Shown: in pieces, positions 53,764 to 62,658 of the stretch
Position numbering within the stretch: the stretch's first letter is position 1
Layout of the letters: every line of letters starts with the position of its first letter
From: Myxococcales bacterium
Lineage (GTDB): Bacteria; Myxococcota_A; Polyangia; Polyangiales; Polyangiaceae
Direction of reading: 5' to 3'
Length of the DNA: 64,000 nucleotides
Assembly: GCA_016706225.1 (NCBI GenBank)
Contig: JADJKB010000005.1
Coordinates: 496,001 to 560,000 of the forward strand
The notes under the pieces: model-generated
What the model was told of the DNA's origin: nothing
The model's input: only the letters and a program-made list of their open reading frames with translations
Database searches by the model: none
Program-made: the position numbers and the translations under genes

Positions 53764-55458
53764 CTACAATCCGGGCTGTTCCACCAGCGCTGCTCGGATT
53801 GGGCTTGGCGGAGCGAGCTCGCGCTTCACGAACCGATCCTCCGTGACCGCGATGGCAGCGCGTTTCTGAGCGTCGTCCGGGAACGCGGCCAGCTCCTCGA
53901 GCATCGCCGTGACCTGAAGCAGCGCGGCGGCTTGATCGACCAGCAAGCGACCGTAGCGCTGGTCACCCTCCCCTGCGGAGATGCGCTCGAAGCCATGGGC
54001 CAGCGCCGCCAGACCCTGCTGGGCGCGCTCGATCAGCGGCTGGTCTTCTGCCGGGAGTGACAGCCGCTTCAGGGCCTCGCCGAGCTCCTTGCCGAACGCG
54101 AGGTGCGCGCCGTAGCGCGCCGAGTCCTTCAGGACCTGCTGTACCAACACGTTGTGGCTGCCTTCCCAGCTCTCGAGCACCATCGAGTCGCGGTAGAGCT
54201 GGACCAGTGGTGAGAAGGTTTCGATCGTGCCGTTGCCGCCCAGGATCTCGATGGCGCGCTGGGCGCAGTTGGTGTTGCGGACCGCGGTCCAGTACTTGTT
54301 CACGTTGACGGCGACGCGCCAGGCAAGCTTCTCGTCGTCGCTGGCCTGACCGCCGGCCATACGGTCGGCGGCGGCGGCGATGCGCAGCGAGCCGGCCAGC
54401 GCTGCCAGCGCCTCCGCCTTCAGCTCCGCGAGGGTCGCGCTGACCAGCGGGAAGCTGGCGATCGCCTCGCCGAACGCGCGACGGTGCTGGGCGAAGCTCG
54501 CCGCCTCGCGATAGGCGCCGGTGATGGCACCGGAGCAGCACACTGCGTTGTACAGACGCGAGGTGTTCAGCACGATGGAGACGACGTTCTTGAAGCCGCG
54601 GTCGAGTGGACCCACCGGTTCGGCCCAGGCCCCGAGGAAATCCGCCTCGCCGCTGGCCATCGCGCGTGTCCCGAGCTTCTGCTTCAGGCGCCGCACGTTG
54701 AAGCGGTTGGTCTCGCCGTCGACGTTCCGCGGCACGATGAACAACCCGAGACCGCGTGTGCCGGCCGGCGCGCCTTCGGGCCTTGCCGTCATCAAGAACA
54801 GCTGGGCGTCGATCACACTGCAAAACCACTTCTCGCCATACAACCGGTAGCCGCCGCCCTCGGCCCGAGCGACCACCGCGTTCAGCCCGACGTCGGAGCC
54901 GCCCTGCACCTCGGTCAAGAACTGCGAGGCGTGGAGGCGGCGGTCGTAGTCGCGCTCGAGCAGACCCGGCAGGTACTTCTGCTTCTGCGCGTCGGTACCG
55001 AGCTCTTGGATGCTCTTGATCATGCCCGCGGTGCAGGCGAGCGGGCACAGATGACCGGATTCACCCACCTCAGCGAACAGGTAGAGCAGAGCCATCTGCA
55101 GCGTCTCGTTGCCCGGCTTGGCGTAGTCGCTGAGCACGCCGGTCTGCCAGATCAAGCGGCCGGCTTCGTGGTAGCTCGGGTGAAAGACCACCTGCTCGTG
55201 TCGCACACCGAGCCCGTCGAAGCGCTCGAGCCGCGGCAGATTTGCGTCGTGGTTCGTGTCGACGGCCAGCTGCCGGAGCCGGGTGGCGACCGCTTCACCG
55301 GCTTGCTCCAGCCGAGGTCGCTCCTCCCCGAAGCGCTCCTTCCCCAGTCGGAGTGACAGCACTCGCGAGAGGTTGGTGTCCCAGGTGAAGAAATTCTTGG
55401 GTTTGTCCGCGTCCCAGGCGAGCAGCGCCGCACGCCCGCGCTCGATCTCGGTGGTCAT
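53764..55458 (-). CDS. AidB-like acyl-CoA dehydrogenase
   Basis: The protein has 564 residues, longer than classical acyl-CoA dehydrogenases (about 380) and similar to AidB and long FadE types. The flavin motifs are clear: FLTEVQGGSDVGLNAVVA, YGEKWFCSVIDAQLFLMTAR, and CAQRAIEILGGNGTIE. The C-terminal extension is typical of AidB. AidB-like proteins bind FAD and have been linked to alkylation damage; substrate here is unknown. It is convergent with the DUF4325 gene, with two bases between the stop codons. Confidence 0.9.
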   Translation of the reverse strand: MTTEIERGRAALLAWDADKPKNFFTWDTNLSRVLSLRLGKERFGEERPRLEQAGEAVATRLRQLAVDTNHDANLPRLERFDGLGVRHEQVVFHPSYHEAGRLIWQTGVLSDYAKPGNETLQMALLYLFAEVGESGHLCPLACTAGMIKSIQELGTDAQKQKYLPGLLERDYDRRLHASQFLTEVQGGSDVGLNAVVARAEGGGYRLYGEKWFCSVIDAQLFLMTARPEGAPAGTRGLGLFIVPRNVDGETNRFNVRRLKQKLGTRAMASGEADFLGAWAEPVGPLDRGFKNVVSIVLNTSRLYNAVCCSGAITGAYREAASFAQHRRAFGEAIASFPLVSATLAELKAEALAALAGSLRIAAAADRMAGGQASDDEKLAWRVAVNVNKYWTAVRNTNCAQRAIEILGGNGTIETFSPLVQLYRDSMVLESWEGSHNVLVQQVLKDSARYGAHLAFGKELGEALKRLSLPAEDQPLIERAQQGLAALAHGFERISAGEGDQRYGRLLVDQAAALLQVTAMLEELAAFPDDAQKRAAIAVTEDRFVKRELAPPSPIRAALVEQPGL

Positions 55459-55548
55459 GTGCCTCGGTTAGCATTGCGCGCCGGCGACGACCAGCGTCGG
55501 GGCCCGACCCTTTCCCCAGCCGCGAGCGGTCGTACTAGCCTCGGGTCG

Positions 55549-56598
55549 ATGGCCGACTTTCCGACCCGGTTCGACAGCACACTCGATCTGGCGCGCCTGC
55601 CTTGGTTCGACCGAGTGGGCAACGAGCTCGTGCTCGCGGACGAGAGCATCGGACCGACCGTCGACGTCCACACCCATCTGGCGCTTTCGTTCATCGTGCC
55701 TCAACGCGTGGATCTTGGACGTGAACACGCCGTGACGGAGCACTACCTTCCGGTCGAGCGCCGGCTCGATCTCGACGTGTACGCGAATCGGAACTTCTCC
55801 CCGACCGACATGAAGCGGCTGGAACGAGATCTGGCCTTCGGCAGCTTCAAATCTGGCGGCATGCGTCGGACACACACGGTGCCCAACCTCGAACGGGAGA
55901 TGCGCGGGCTCGGTGTGGTGCGCTCGGTGCTTCTGGCCATCGACTTCCCGGTGCTGAGCGACAACGCTGGCGACTGGTTGAAGGCCGCGAAGGGCCATGA
56001 CGACCTCGTTGTCTTCGGCTCGGTCCACCCGTACCGGCCCGGCATGGAGAAGGAGCTCCTGCGTCAGATCGCCCTCGGCGCACGCGGCATCAAGGTGCAC
56101 CCGGCCGTCCAGACCGTGCTGCCCGGCGATCCGCGCGCCATGAAGCTCTACGGCTTGTGCGGCAAACATCGGCTGCCGGTGCTGTTTCACTGTGGGCCAG
56201 TCGACATCGAGACCCGACTCGGGCGGCGTTTGTCCCAGGTCCGGCACTATTTTCGCCCGATCGAGAAGAACCCGGACACGACCTTCGTGCTGGGCCATTC
56301 GGGGGCACTGCAGCTGGAGCTCGGGCTCGAGATCGCGCGGCGCTACCCCAACGTCTACCTCGAGATCTCCAGCCAATCGCTGAGCAACGTCCGGAAGATC
56401 CTCGACAGCGCCGACCCCGAGCGGGTGATGTTCGGCAGCGACTGGCCCTTCTATCACCAGGCCATTCCGCTGGCGAAGCTGCTGATCGCCAGCGTCGGGC
56501 GTGAGGAGCTCCGGTCGAAGGTGCTTCACGAGAACGCGGCGCGCCTGCTCGGCCTCGATCCGAAGACGCTTCGTGCGGGGCATCGGCCGGTGATTTAG
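55549..56598 (+). CDS. Amidohydrolase-family protein
   Basis: The protein has 349 residues. The TIM-barrel metal motifs are present in order: VDVHTHLAL, GIKVHPAVQ, VLFHCGPVD, VLGHSGALQLELG and MFGSDWPFY. This is the ACMSD-like/amidohydrolase_2 group, which hydrolyses or decarboxylates cyclic acids with one or two metals. Substrate is unknown. The ATG at 55549 starts directly before the first ordered segment, and the divergent acyl-CoA dehydrogenase starts 90 bases away. Confidence 0.87.
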   Translation: MADFPTRFDSTLDLARLPWFDRVGNELVLADESIGPTVDVHTHLALSFIVPQRVDLGREHAVTEHYLPVERRLDLDVYANRNFSPTDMKRLERDLAFGSFKSGGMRRTHTVPNLEREMRGLGVVRSVLLAIDFPVLSDNAGDWLKAAKGHDDLVVFGSVHPYRPGMEKELLRQIALGARGIKVHPAVQTVLPGDPRAMKLYGLCGKHRLPVLFHCGPVDIETRLGRRLSQVRHYFRPIEKNPDTTFVLGHSGALQLELGLEIARRYPNVYLEISSQSLSNVRKILDSADPERVMFGSDWPFYHQAIPLAKLLIASVGREELRSKVLHENAARLLGLDPKTLRAGHRPVI

Positions 56599-56637
56599 GC
56601 CTACGCTGAACTCGTGCTACGGTTTTGCCGATTGGGG

Positions 56638-58263
56638 ATGAACGTCCGGCAGACAGTGGGGTTTTCGTCGCGGCCCGCGCGGCTGGCCGGGGCGGTGTTG
56701 GCGCTGGCCGCCGTCGCGGCGACCGTCACGAGCTCGTGCAACCTGGTGGTCGATACCGACGTTGCCCAGTGCGAGACCAGCGACGACTGCTTCAAGAAAG
56801 GCCCCGAGTTTGCCGACTCGGTCTGCACCAAGGACAAGGTCTGCTCCGCCGGGGGTGACTGCGAGACCAACGCCGAGTGCAGCGCTCGCTTCGGCGGCGC
56901 GCCCTCCATCTGTAGGCGCCCGGGGAAGACCTGCGTGCAGCTCACCACGCCAGACTGCGCGGAGGTCTTTCCGGCGGACGCCCTCACCGACGACCAGACC
57001 ATCGTGCTCGGGTTCATCGGTCCGTTGAGCGGGGCGGACATCTCGAGCGGTGTGCCGGCGTGGAAGGGTGTGAAGCTCGCGCTGAACGAGTTCGAGCAGA
57101 GCGCGGTCGGCCTGCCCGTCAAGAACAGCACCGAGCGGCGGCGAGTCGCCGTCATCGCTTGCGACGATGCCAACGATCAGGAAGCCGCCGCCTCGCATCT
57201 GGCGAAGACAGTCCGGGCGCCCATCATCTTCGGGCCGGCGTTCAGCAGTGTCACCCTCGACATCGCGACCAAGGTCACGATCCCGGCGGGCTCGCTGCTG
57301 TTTTCGTTTTCGGCCACGAGCCCTGCCATCACCGATCTGAACGACAAGGGTCTGGTCTGGCGCACCTGCCCGTCGGACGCCCTTCAGGCCATTCCAATGG
57401 CAGCACTGGTCACAGATCTCGAGTCCGAGATCCGGATTGAGCAGAGCATTCCGGCGGGGACCCCCATTCGTGTGGCCATGACCGTGCTCGGGGACGCCTA
57501 CGGCACGGGGCTCGCCAACGCTGCCAGCGCGCTGATCAAGTTCAACGGAAAGGCCGCCAACGATAACGGCGACAACTTCCTGCGCATCGACTACAAACCC
57601 GACGCCACGGATTTTTCGGCCGAGTTGCAGGCGGTGACGAGCATGAACCCGCACATCGTGCTGCTGGTCGGCACGACAGAGACGGTCACCGAGTTGTTTG
57701 GGGTGCTCAAGGACGACGGCAACGCGCTGAAGCGCTACTACGCGATCAGTGACGGCGGGAAGATCCAGCAACTGCTCGACTCGGTCTCGAGCAACGCGAC
57801 GCTGAGACAGCGTGTTTTTGGCACTGCGCCGGGTCGAACGACGGCCCAGTACCAGGCGTTCAAGAGTCGCTTCAAGGCGTTCTACGCCAACGAAGATCCC
57901 CTGACCTACGCGGAGCACGCCTACGACGCCGCCTACCTCGCTGCGTATGCGCTGGTCGCGACCAGCGATGTGCCGGCGACCGGCGCAGCGGCGAACCTGG
58001 GACTCGCTCGCACCGTCGGCGGGGTGGCGATCCCCGCCGGTCCGAACCAGCTGAACACCGCCTTCAGTGCGCTGCTCAATCAGGATGGAGCCATCGACTA
58101 CGACGGTGTGTCCGGCCCTCCGGATTTCGACGTGAACAAGGGTGAGGCTCCGGCGGACGTCGACGTCTGGTGCATCAACGCGGCGAACAAGTTTGCGTCG
58201 AGCGGGCAGTTTTACAATTCGGCCACCAACAAGGTCGAAGGTTCGCGGGTCAACTGCAACTGA
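56638..58263 (+). CDS. ABC-type substrate-binding lipoprotein (branched-chain amino-acid-like)
   Basis: The protein has 541 residues. The signal peptide ends in a lipobox (VTSSC). A Cys-rich segment to about residue 105 (CETSDDCFKKG) is unusual for this family. From about residue 120 it is a periplasmic-binding fold of the Leu/Ile/Val type (VLGFIGPLSGADISSGVPAW, IACDDANDQEAAASHLA, VAMTVLGDAYGTGL). No permease or ATPase gene is near, so it may act as a free receptor. A GTG eight codons upstream is an alternative start. Confidence 0.82.
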   Translation: MNVRQTVGFSSRPARLAGAVLALAAVAATVTSSCNLVVDTDVAQCETSDDCFKKGPEFADSVCTKDKVCSAGGDCETNAECSARFGGAPSICRRPGKTCVQLTTPDCAEVFPADALTDDQTIVLGFIGPLSGADISSGVPAWKGVKLALNEFEQSAVGLPVKNSTERRRVAVIACDDANDQEAAASHLAKTVRAPIIFGPAFSSVTLDIATKVTIPAGSLLFSFSATSPAITDLNDKGLVWRTCPSDALQAIPMAALVTDLESEIRIEQSIPAGTPIRVAMTVLGDAYGTGLANAASALIKFNGKAANDNGDNFLRIDYKPDATDFSAELQAVTSMNPHIVLLVGTTETVTELFGVLKDDGNALKRYYAISDGGKIQQLLDSVSSNATLRQRVFGTAPGRTTAQYQAFKSRFKAFYANEDPLTYAEHAYDAAYLAAYALVATSDVPATGAAANLGLARTVGGVAIPAGPNQLNTAFSALLNQDGAIDYDGVSGPPDFDVNKGEAPADVDVWCINAANKFASSGQFYNSATNKVEGSRVNCN

Positions 58264-58308
58264 ACCGGCGGGCGGCTCGAGCGAGCGCGGCGTGATAACC
58301 TTGCCGAC

Positions 58309-59604
58309 GTGAAGCGTGCGCGTCAGCTGTGGTTGGCCGTCCAGGTCGTCGGCCTCTCGTTCGTGGTACTGGGCTGCACGTCTGCTCCGGAGGATGACGA
58401 ACGCACCGGCTCCCTGGTGGGCGGCCTCGGCCCGCTCCCCGGCGCCATCCGCGGAATGCACTACGAGACCGCCGGGCATGTCGGCACCACCGATGCGGAG
58501 GGTCGGTTTCGGTATCGCACGGGTCAGAGTGTGCGCTTCTCGGTCGGTGCACTCGGCTTCCAACCGGTGACGGGCGCCGCGCGCGTGAGCCCGTTTCAGC
58601 TGGCCAACGGGCAGAGCTGTGACGTCGGCGCGCCGCTGTTGCGGGTGCTCCAGGCCGTCTTCAGCCTGGACGAGGACGACGACCTGGACAACGGCGTGAG
58701 TCTGCCGGACGTCCCCAAAGCAGAGAACCTTACGGTGGTGGGAGAGCTCGATGAGCCCGCGCTCGAAGCGTCACTCCAGGTCCTCCGTCCGAGCGCAAAA
58801 CTCATGGACTCGGCGCTGGCCCTCGAACGGTTCATCCGACAGGTGAACGATGAAGCGTGGGAGGGCGAGAATTCGCCGACGTTCTTCTTCCCCGACTCCG
58901 TTTATCGTGGGCAGGGCACGGCCACCGATGGCAAGCGCTGGTTCTTTTCGTCGGCCAACCATCTGCAGCGCACGAACTCGGCGTTCGAAGCCGAGGTCGA
59001 CAACTTCGCGCCGATCCCGACGGACATCTTCAAGCTCGGCGGCAAACACATCGGCGACATCGATGTTCACGAAGGGCTGCTCTACGCCTCGATCGAGGAC
59101 AAACCCGACTTCTTGCACCCGTTCGTCGTGACTTACGACCTCGAGACTCTCGAGCCGACGGGCCCCGGTCGGTTGCTACCAGAGGAGCTGCAACTGCAAG
59201 GTGTGCCTTGGGTCTGTGTGGATGGGCCTCGCCAGCGCCTCTACAGCGCGGACTGGGATCCCACCGACCACATCAACGTCTACGACCTGGCAAACCTGGC
59301 GCTCGTGAAGGCGCTGCCGCTCGAGCCGCCGATCGGGCGCATCCAAGGTGCCAAGGTGTTTCGAGGGCAGCTCTACGCTGCCAGCGACAACGACGACAAG
59401 TCCATCTACAAGATCGATCTCGACACAGGGATCGTGATGAAGCTCCTTGGTCTCGATACCCCCAAGTCGGAGGCCGAGGGTCTGGCGTTGACGGAGGACG
59501 CGGACGGCGCACACCTCCACGTGTTGAACGTCGTCATCCCGAACGTGGATTTCGTGACCTTCCTTCGCACACGCGCCCCGCTTCGGGACGACGTGTGCCC
59601 GTGA
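58309..59604 (+). CDS. Lipoprotein with beta-propeller-like repeats
   Basis: From the GTG at 58309 the protein has 431 residues. The signal peptide has a lipobox (VVLGC). The first part (GMHYETAGHVGTTDAEGRFR) looks like a carboxypeptidase-regulatory/Ig-like domain with an EF-like acidic stretch (SLDEDDDLDNG). The second half has propeller-like repeats (IGDIDVHEGLLYASIED, GAKVFRGQLYAASDNDDKSI). No catalytic motif is seen. It follows the binding protein on the same strand after 45 bases and may be cotranscribed. Confidence 0.78.
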   Translation: MKRARQLWLAVQVVGLSFVVLGCTSAPEDDERTGSLVGGLGPLPGAIRGMHYETAGHVGTTDAEGRFRYRTGQSVRFSVGALGFQPVTGAARVSPFQLANGQSCDVGAPLLRVLQAVFSLDEDDDLDNGVSLPDVPKAENLTVVGELDEPALEASLQVLRPSAKLMDSALALERFIRQVNDEAWEGENSPTFFFPDSVYRGQGTATDGKRWFFSSANHLQRTNSAFEAEVDNFAPIPTDIFKLGGKHIGDIDVHEGLLYASIEDKPDFLHPFVVTYDLETLEPTGPGRLLPEELQLQGVPWVCVDGPRQRLYSADWDPTDHINVYDLANLALVKALPLEPPIGRIQGAKVFRGQLYAASDNDDKSIYKIDLDTGIVMKLLGLDTPKSEAEGLALTEDADGAHLHVLNVVIPNVDFVTFLRTRAPLRDDVCP

Positions 59605-59612
59605 CGTGAAGG

Positions 59613-59849
59613 TCAGTCGATCCAGCGCACCAGGCTACTCGTCACGGGCAGGTCGAAGAGCGCGCCGGTATCGAGATCTTCCACCTGTGTCTGCCAGTCC
59701 AGGCTCCGGAAGCTCGAGCTGAGCACACACGCTCCGCTCGGATGGATGCTGGGTTCGTTGAACGAGCCGGGAAACTTGCCGAGCTTGGGAGCGGCCGGGC
59801 GCGCCCGCTCAGAACGTGCCGGCCACGCTGACACTGCCTGGACCCACAC
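59613..59849 (-). CDS. Short hypothetical, possibly the C-terminal remnant of a propeller protein
   Basis: This 78-codon frame ends with a protein-like stretch (SFRSLDWQTQVEDLDTGALF, then DLPVTSSLVRWID) that resembles the closing blade of a TolB-like propeller. The first 30 codons overlap the end of the PEGA gene on the same strand and look unstructured, so only about 59613-59780 is likely meaningful. It may be a gene remnant. Confidence 0.35.
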   Translation of the reverse strand: MWVQAVSAWPARSERARPAAPKLGKFPGSFNEPSIHPSGACVLSSSFRSLDWQTQVEDLDTGALFDLPVTSSLVRWID

Positions 59850-60810
59850 CCACGACCACGTTCGTCGCGGACTTGTCGTGTTTGGGGTCGTCCGGCGACT
59901 TGATGAAGGTCAGGTAGGAGGCGTAACCGCCGACGGCCAGCGTGCCGACCAAGAACACGTCGGTCACGATGGCCAGCGTCCGGGTCTTGGATGCAGAGTC
60001 GTCCAGCGATTGTTTGCTGGCTGGGTGTTTCTTCTTCGCGTCGAGATCATTCTGGGCGCCCAGGGCGAGCACACCAAAGACCGCCGTCCCGGTCGCCAGG
60101 CCTCCAGTCACACCCCACCAGAGCCAGGGGATCTCGCGCCCGGAATCGGCCTCCGGCCGCTTCTTCTCCGGAGTGCTCGGTCTCGGTTTGGTGACGCCCC
60201 CTGTTTGCGGCGTGGCGGGGCTCGAGCCTTGGCGCAGCTCCAGCGTGAGCGAGCTCTTGTCACCACCGGCAACCACCACGACCTTGTTCACCGTTGCGTA
60301 CCCACTCTTGGACACACTGATCTTGCGCTTGCCCGCGTTGACGGTCAGTGGCTGGTCCAGCGGGGTCTCGCCGACCTCGAGGTCGTCCAGGCTGACCTGC
60401 GCACCATCGACGTTGACCTTGACGTCGACGCTGGCGACGCGGGTCTGGAGCTTGGCGATCTCCTTGTCGATCTCCGCTCGGCGTTTTTGATCGACCTTTT
60501 TGCCGCCGTCCGCCAGGTACTTCTTGAATGAACGAAGCGCACCGGCGTGATCGTTGATCTGCAGATAGACCAACGAGATGTTGTAGAGGATCTTGTACGA
60601 AGGCGCCAAATCGTAGGCGCGCTGAAGCTCTGTCAGCGCTGCGTCGAAGGCGCCCTCCTCGTAGAGATCGAGGCCCTTCTTGTAGCGAGTGCGGGCCTCC
60701 GCTTGGTCGTCCGCCTTGCTTCCGTCGGCGAAGCTCGGAGTCGGGGAGAACAACACTGCACAGGCCACGAACAACGCGGCGAGACGCGAGAGCGAGCGGG
60801 TCACTTCCAT
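59809..60810 (-). CDS. TPR and PEGA-domain protein
   Basis: The protein has 333 residues with a cleavable signal peptide ending near SFA-DG. TPR repeats follow at about residues 38-110 (YKKGLDLYEEGAFDAALTEL, then YNISLVYLQINDHAGALRSF). A PEGA domain spans about residues 130-195 (VDVKVNVDGAQVSLDDLEVG, TPLDQPLTVNAGKRKISVSK), then a Pro/Lys linker, and two membrane helices (WLWWGVTGGLATGTAVFGVL). Its first ten bases overlap the kinase gene, so it is translationally coupled to it and likely works in the same signalling path. Confidence 0.87.
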   Translation of the reverse strand: MEVTRSLSRLAALFVACAVLFSPTPSFADGSKADDQAEARTRYKKGLDLYEEGAFDAALTELQRAYDLAPSYKILYNISLVYLQINDHAGALRSFKKYLADGGKKVDQKRRAEIDKEIAKLQTRVASVDVKVNVDGAQVSLDDLEVGETPLDQPLTVNAGKRKISVSKSGYATVNKVVVVAGGDKSSLTLELRQGSSPATPQTGGVTKPRPSTPEKKRPEADSGREIPWLWWGVTGGLATGTAVFGVLALGAQNDLDAKKKHPASKQSLDDSASKTRTLAIVTDVFLVGTLAVGGYASYLTFIKSPDDPKHDKSATNVVVGVGPGSVSVAGTF

Positions 60811-62588
60811 GGGTCGTCCGGATCGAGCTGAGTCGACGGCGGCTTCTTCTTGAGCTTGATCTCCGGCTCGTCCGGCTTGGGCGGTGGCGCCGCGATGACT
60901 GGCCCACGGGGTCCCTTGCCGGAGAGCTTCTTCAGGGCGATCTGCAGCTCGAGGTTGCGATCGAAGCGGATCACCCGGTTCTCCGTCTCATATCCCGGTG
61001 CCTCGACCTTGAGCTCGTGGTCGTCGCTGCTCTTCGGATGATCCGCGGCGTACGGCCGAGCCGTCACCGGCACACCGTCGAGGGTGAGTTTTGCGGACTC
61101 CGGCTCGATCACCACCCGCAGGCGGACCTGGGCGGACGCTCCGGTGGCCGTCGGCGCCGTGGTCGGCGCCCGAGTGTTGGCGCCGGGGTCGGTCGCGGCG
61201 ACAGGCTTCACCGGCTCCACATCCGGGCTCTGGGGTTCGGGTCGGTTGGCAATGCGAATGGCGAGCACCGAGCCGGCAACGACCAGAAACACCGACAGTG
61301 CCGCCGCGACGCCGATGGCCGCGGCGTAGGTCCGCCGGGGTCGCGGGGCCTGGACCTCCACCGAGGGGATGGTGTGGCTTCCGAGCTGCATCGCGCCGCC
61401 CGAGGTGCCCACGCCCGATGGCGCGGACCCGAGGTACTGCGCTCTGGCGGAACGCGAGGGGTTCGAGTCGCTGTTGAGCACGTGTGCGGGGGGCAACGAG
61501 TCGAAGTTCGTTGGTGCTTCGCGGCGACCCGTCAGTTGATCTTGGATCACGGACTGGAGTCCGGCGCGCTCTTTCTCGAACTGTTTCCCGATCCAGTCGC
61601 CGAGCGCGCGCGGATCGACTCGGGCGGTGTGGCTGAACAGGAAGTTCTCCAGGGCCGCGCGAAACTCGTGGGCGGTTTGGTAGCGATCTTCCGGGCGCGC
61701 CGCCAACGCTCGGTTCACGACCTGCTCGAGCTCCGGATCGACCTTGGGATCCACGCTGGATACTTTGGGGATCTCGCCCTGGCTCAGCGCCTGCATGATC
61801 TGGATCTCGGCGTAGCCGTCCCAGATCCGCGTGCCCGTGATGGCCTCCCAGAGCATGACCCCCACGGAGAACAGATCGGCGCGGTGGTCGACCTTGGCGC
61901 CGAGCACCTGCTCGGGTGGCATGTAGGCGACCTTACCTCGCAGGATGCCGGCGCGGGTCTCGACCGACGAGACCATGCTCTTGGCGATGCCGAAATCGCA
62001 TAGCTTGGTCTGACCGGTATAGGTGACGAAGACGTTGTGCGGAGTGACGTCGCGGTGCACGAGCTTGAGGGGCGTGCCGTCGTAGTCCTTGAGCTCGTGC
62101 GCGTATTCGAGGCCGGAGAGCACCTCACACAGGAAGTGGAGGTGCCAGTGCAGCGGCAAGTAGGTCTGGGTCTTGTGGGCGCGGCGGAGAATGCGGTGGA
62201 GCGGCTGCCCGTCGAGATACTCCATGGCCATGAAGTAGTGGTCACCCTCGATCTGCACCTCGTGGGTCTGGACGATGTTCGGGTGATTGAGGCGAGCGGC
62301 GAGCTTGCCTTCGTCGAGGAACATCGCTTTGTGCTCGGGCTCCTCGAGCAACTCCGGCTTCATCAGCTTGACGACCAGGAGTTTGTTGAAACCCGCCGGG
62401 CCGGCCGCGGCCGCCAGAAACACCTCCGCCATGCCGCCCTGTCCAAGGCGGGCTATCAGTCGGTATTTTCCGAGGGCTTTGCTCTGAGTGCTCGTGGCGT
62501 TCGTCCGCGGTTGTGGCTTCGCCGTCCGGGAGGCCGGCGCGGCGCCTGGTTGGATCCAGATTATCCCAGGCGGCCAGATCCGGGGCAA
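60801..62588 (-). CDS. Ser/Thr protein kinase with membrane anchor and PEGA-like C-terminus
   Basis: From a TTG at 62588 the protein has 595 residues. The kinase domain spans about residues 42-320: LGQGGMAEVF, Lys74 in VVKLM, HRD at 178-180, DFG at 198-200 and an MPPEQ activation loop. A Ser/Pro linker leads to one membrane helix near 425-450 (AAAIGVAAALSVFLVVAGSV). The end has a PEGA-like domain (RLRVVIEPESAKLTLDGVPV) and a Pro/Lys tail. No better start exists before the kinase domain, so the first 35 residues are uncertain. It is followed by the overlapping TPR/PEGA gene. Confidence 0.9.
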   Translation of the reverse strand: MPRIWPPGIIWIQPGAAPASRTAKPQPRTNATSTQSKALGKYRLIARLGQGGMAEVFLAAAAGPAGFNKLLVVKLMKPELLEEPEHKAMFLDEGKLAARLNHPNIVQTHEVQIEGDHYFMAMEYLDGQPLHRILRRAHKTQTYLPLHWHLHFLCEVLSGLEYAHELKDYDGTPLKLVHRDVTPHNVFVTYTGQTKLCDFGIAKSMVSSVETRAGILRGKVAYMPPEQVLGAKVDHRADLFSVGVMLWEAITGTRIWDGYAEIQIMQALSQGEIPKVSSVDPKVDPELEQVVNRALAARPEDRYQTAHEFRAALENFLFSHTARVDPRALGDWIGKQFEKERAGLQSVIQDQLTGRREAPTNFDSLPPAHVLNSDSNPSRSARAQYLGSAPSGVGTSGGAMQLGSHTIPSVEVQAPRPRRTYAAAIGVAAALSVFLVVAGSVLAIRIANRPEPQSPDVEPVKPVAATDPGANTRAPTTAPTATGASAQVRLRVVIEPESAKLTLDGVPVTARPYAADHPKSSDDHELKVEAPGYETENRVIRFDRNLELQIALKKLSGKGPRGPVIAAPPPKPDEPEIKLKKKPPSTQLDPDDPWK

Positions 62589-62658
62589 GCCGAGGGCGGA
62601 ATGTCAGGGCGCGCGCGACAAAACGCCGGCCAATGTGGCGTTTTGCCGGCGCCGCGGG

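Noticed and set aside
56617..58563. Minus-strand open frame of 648 codons
   Set aside because: Shadow of the ABC-type binding lipoprotein; Arg/Asp/Val-rich without motifs.
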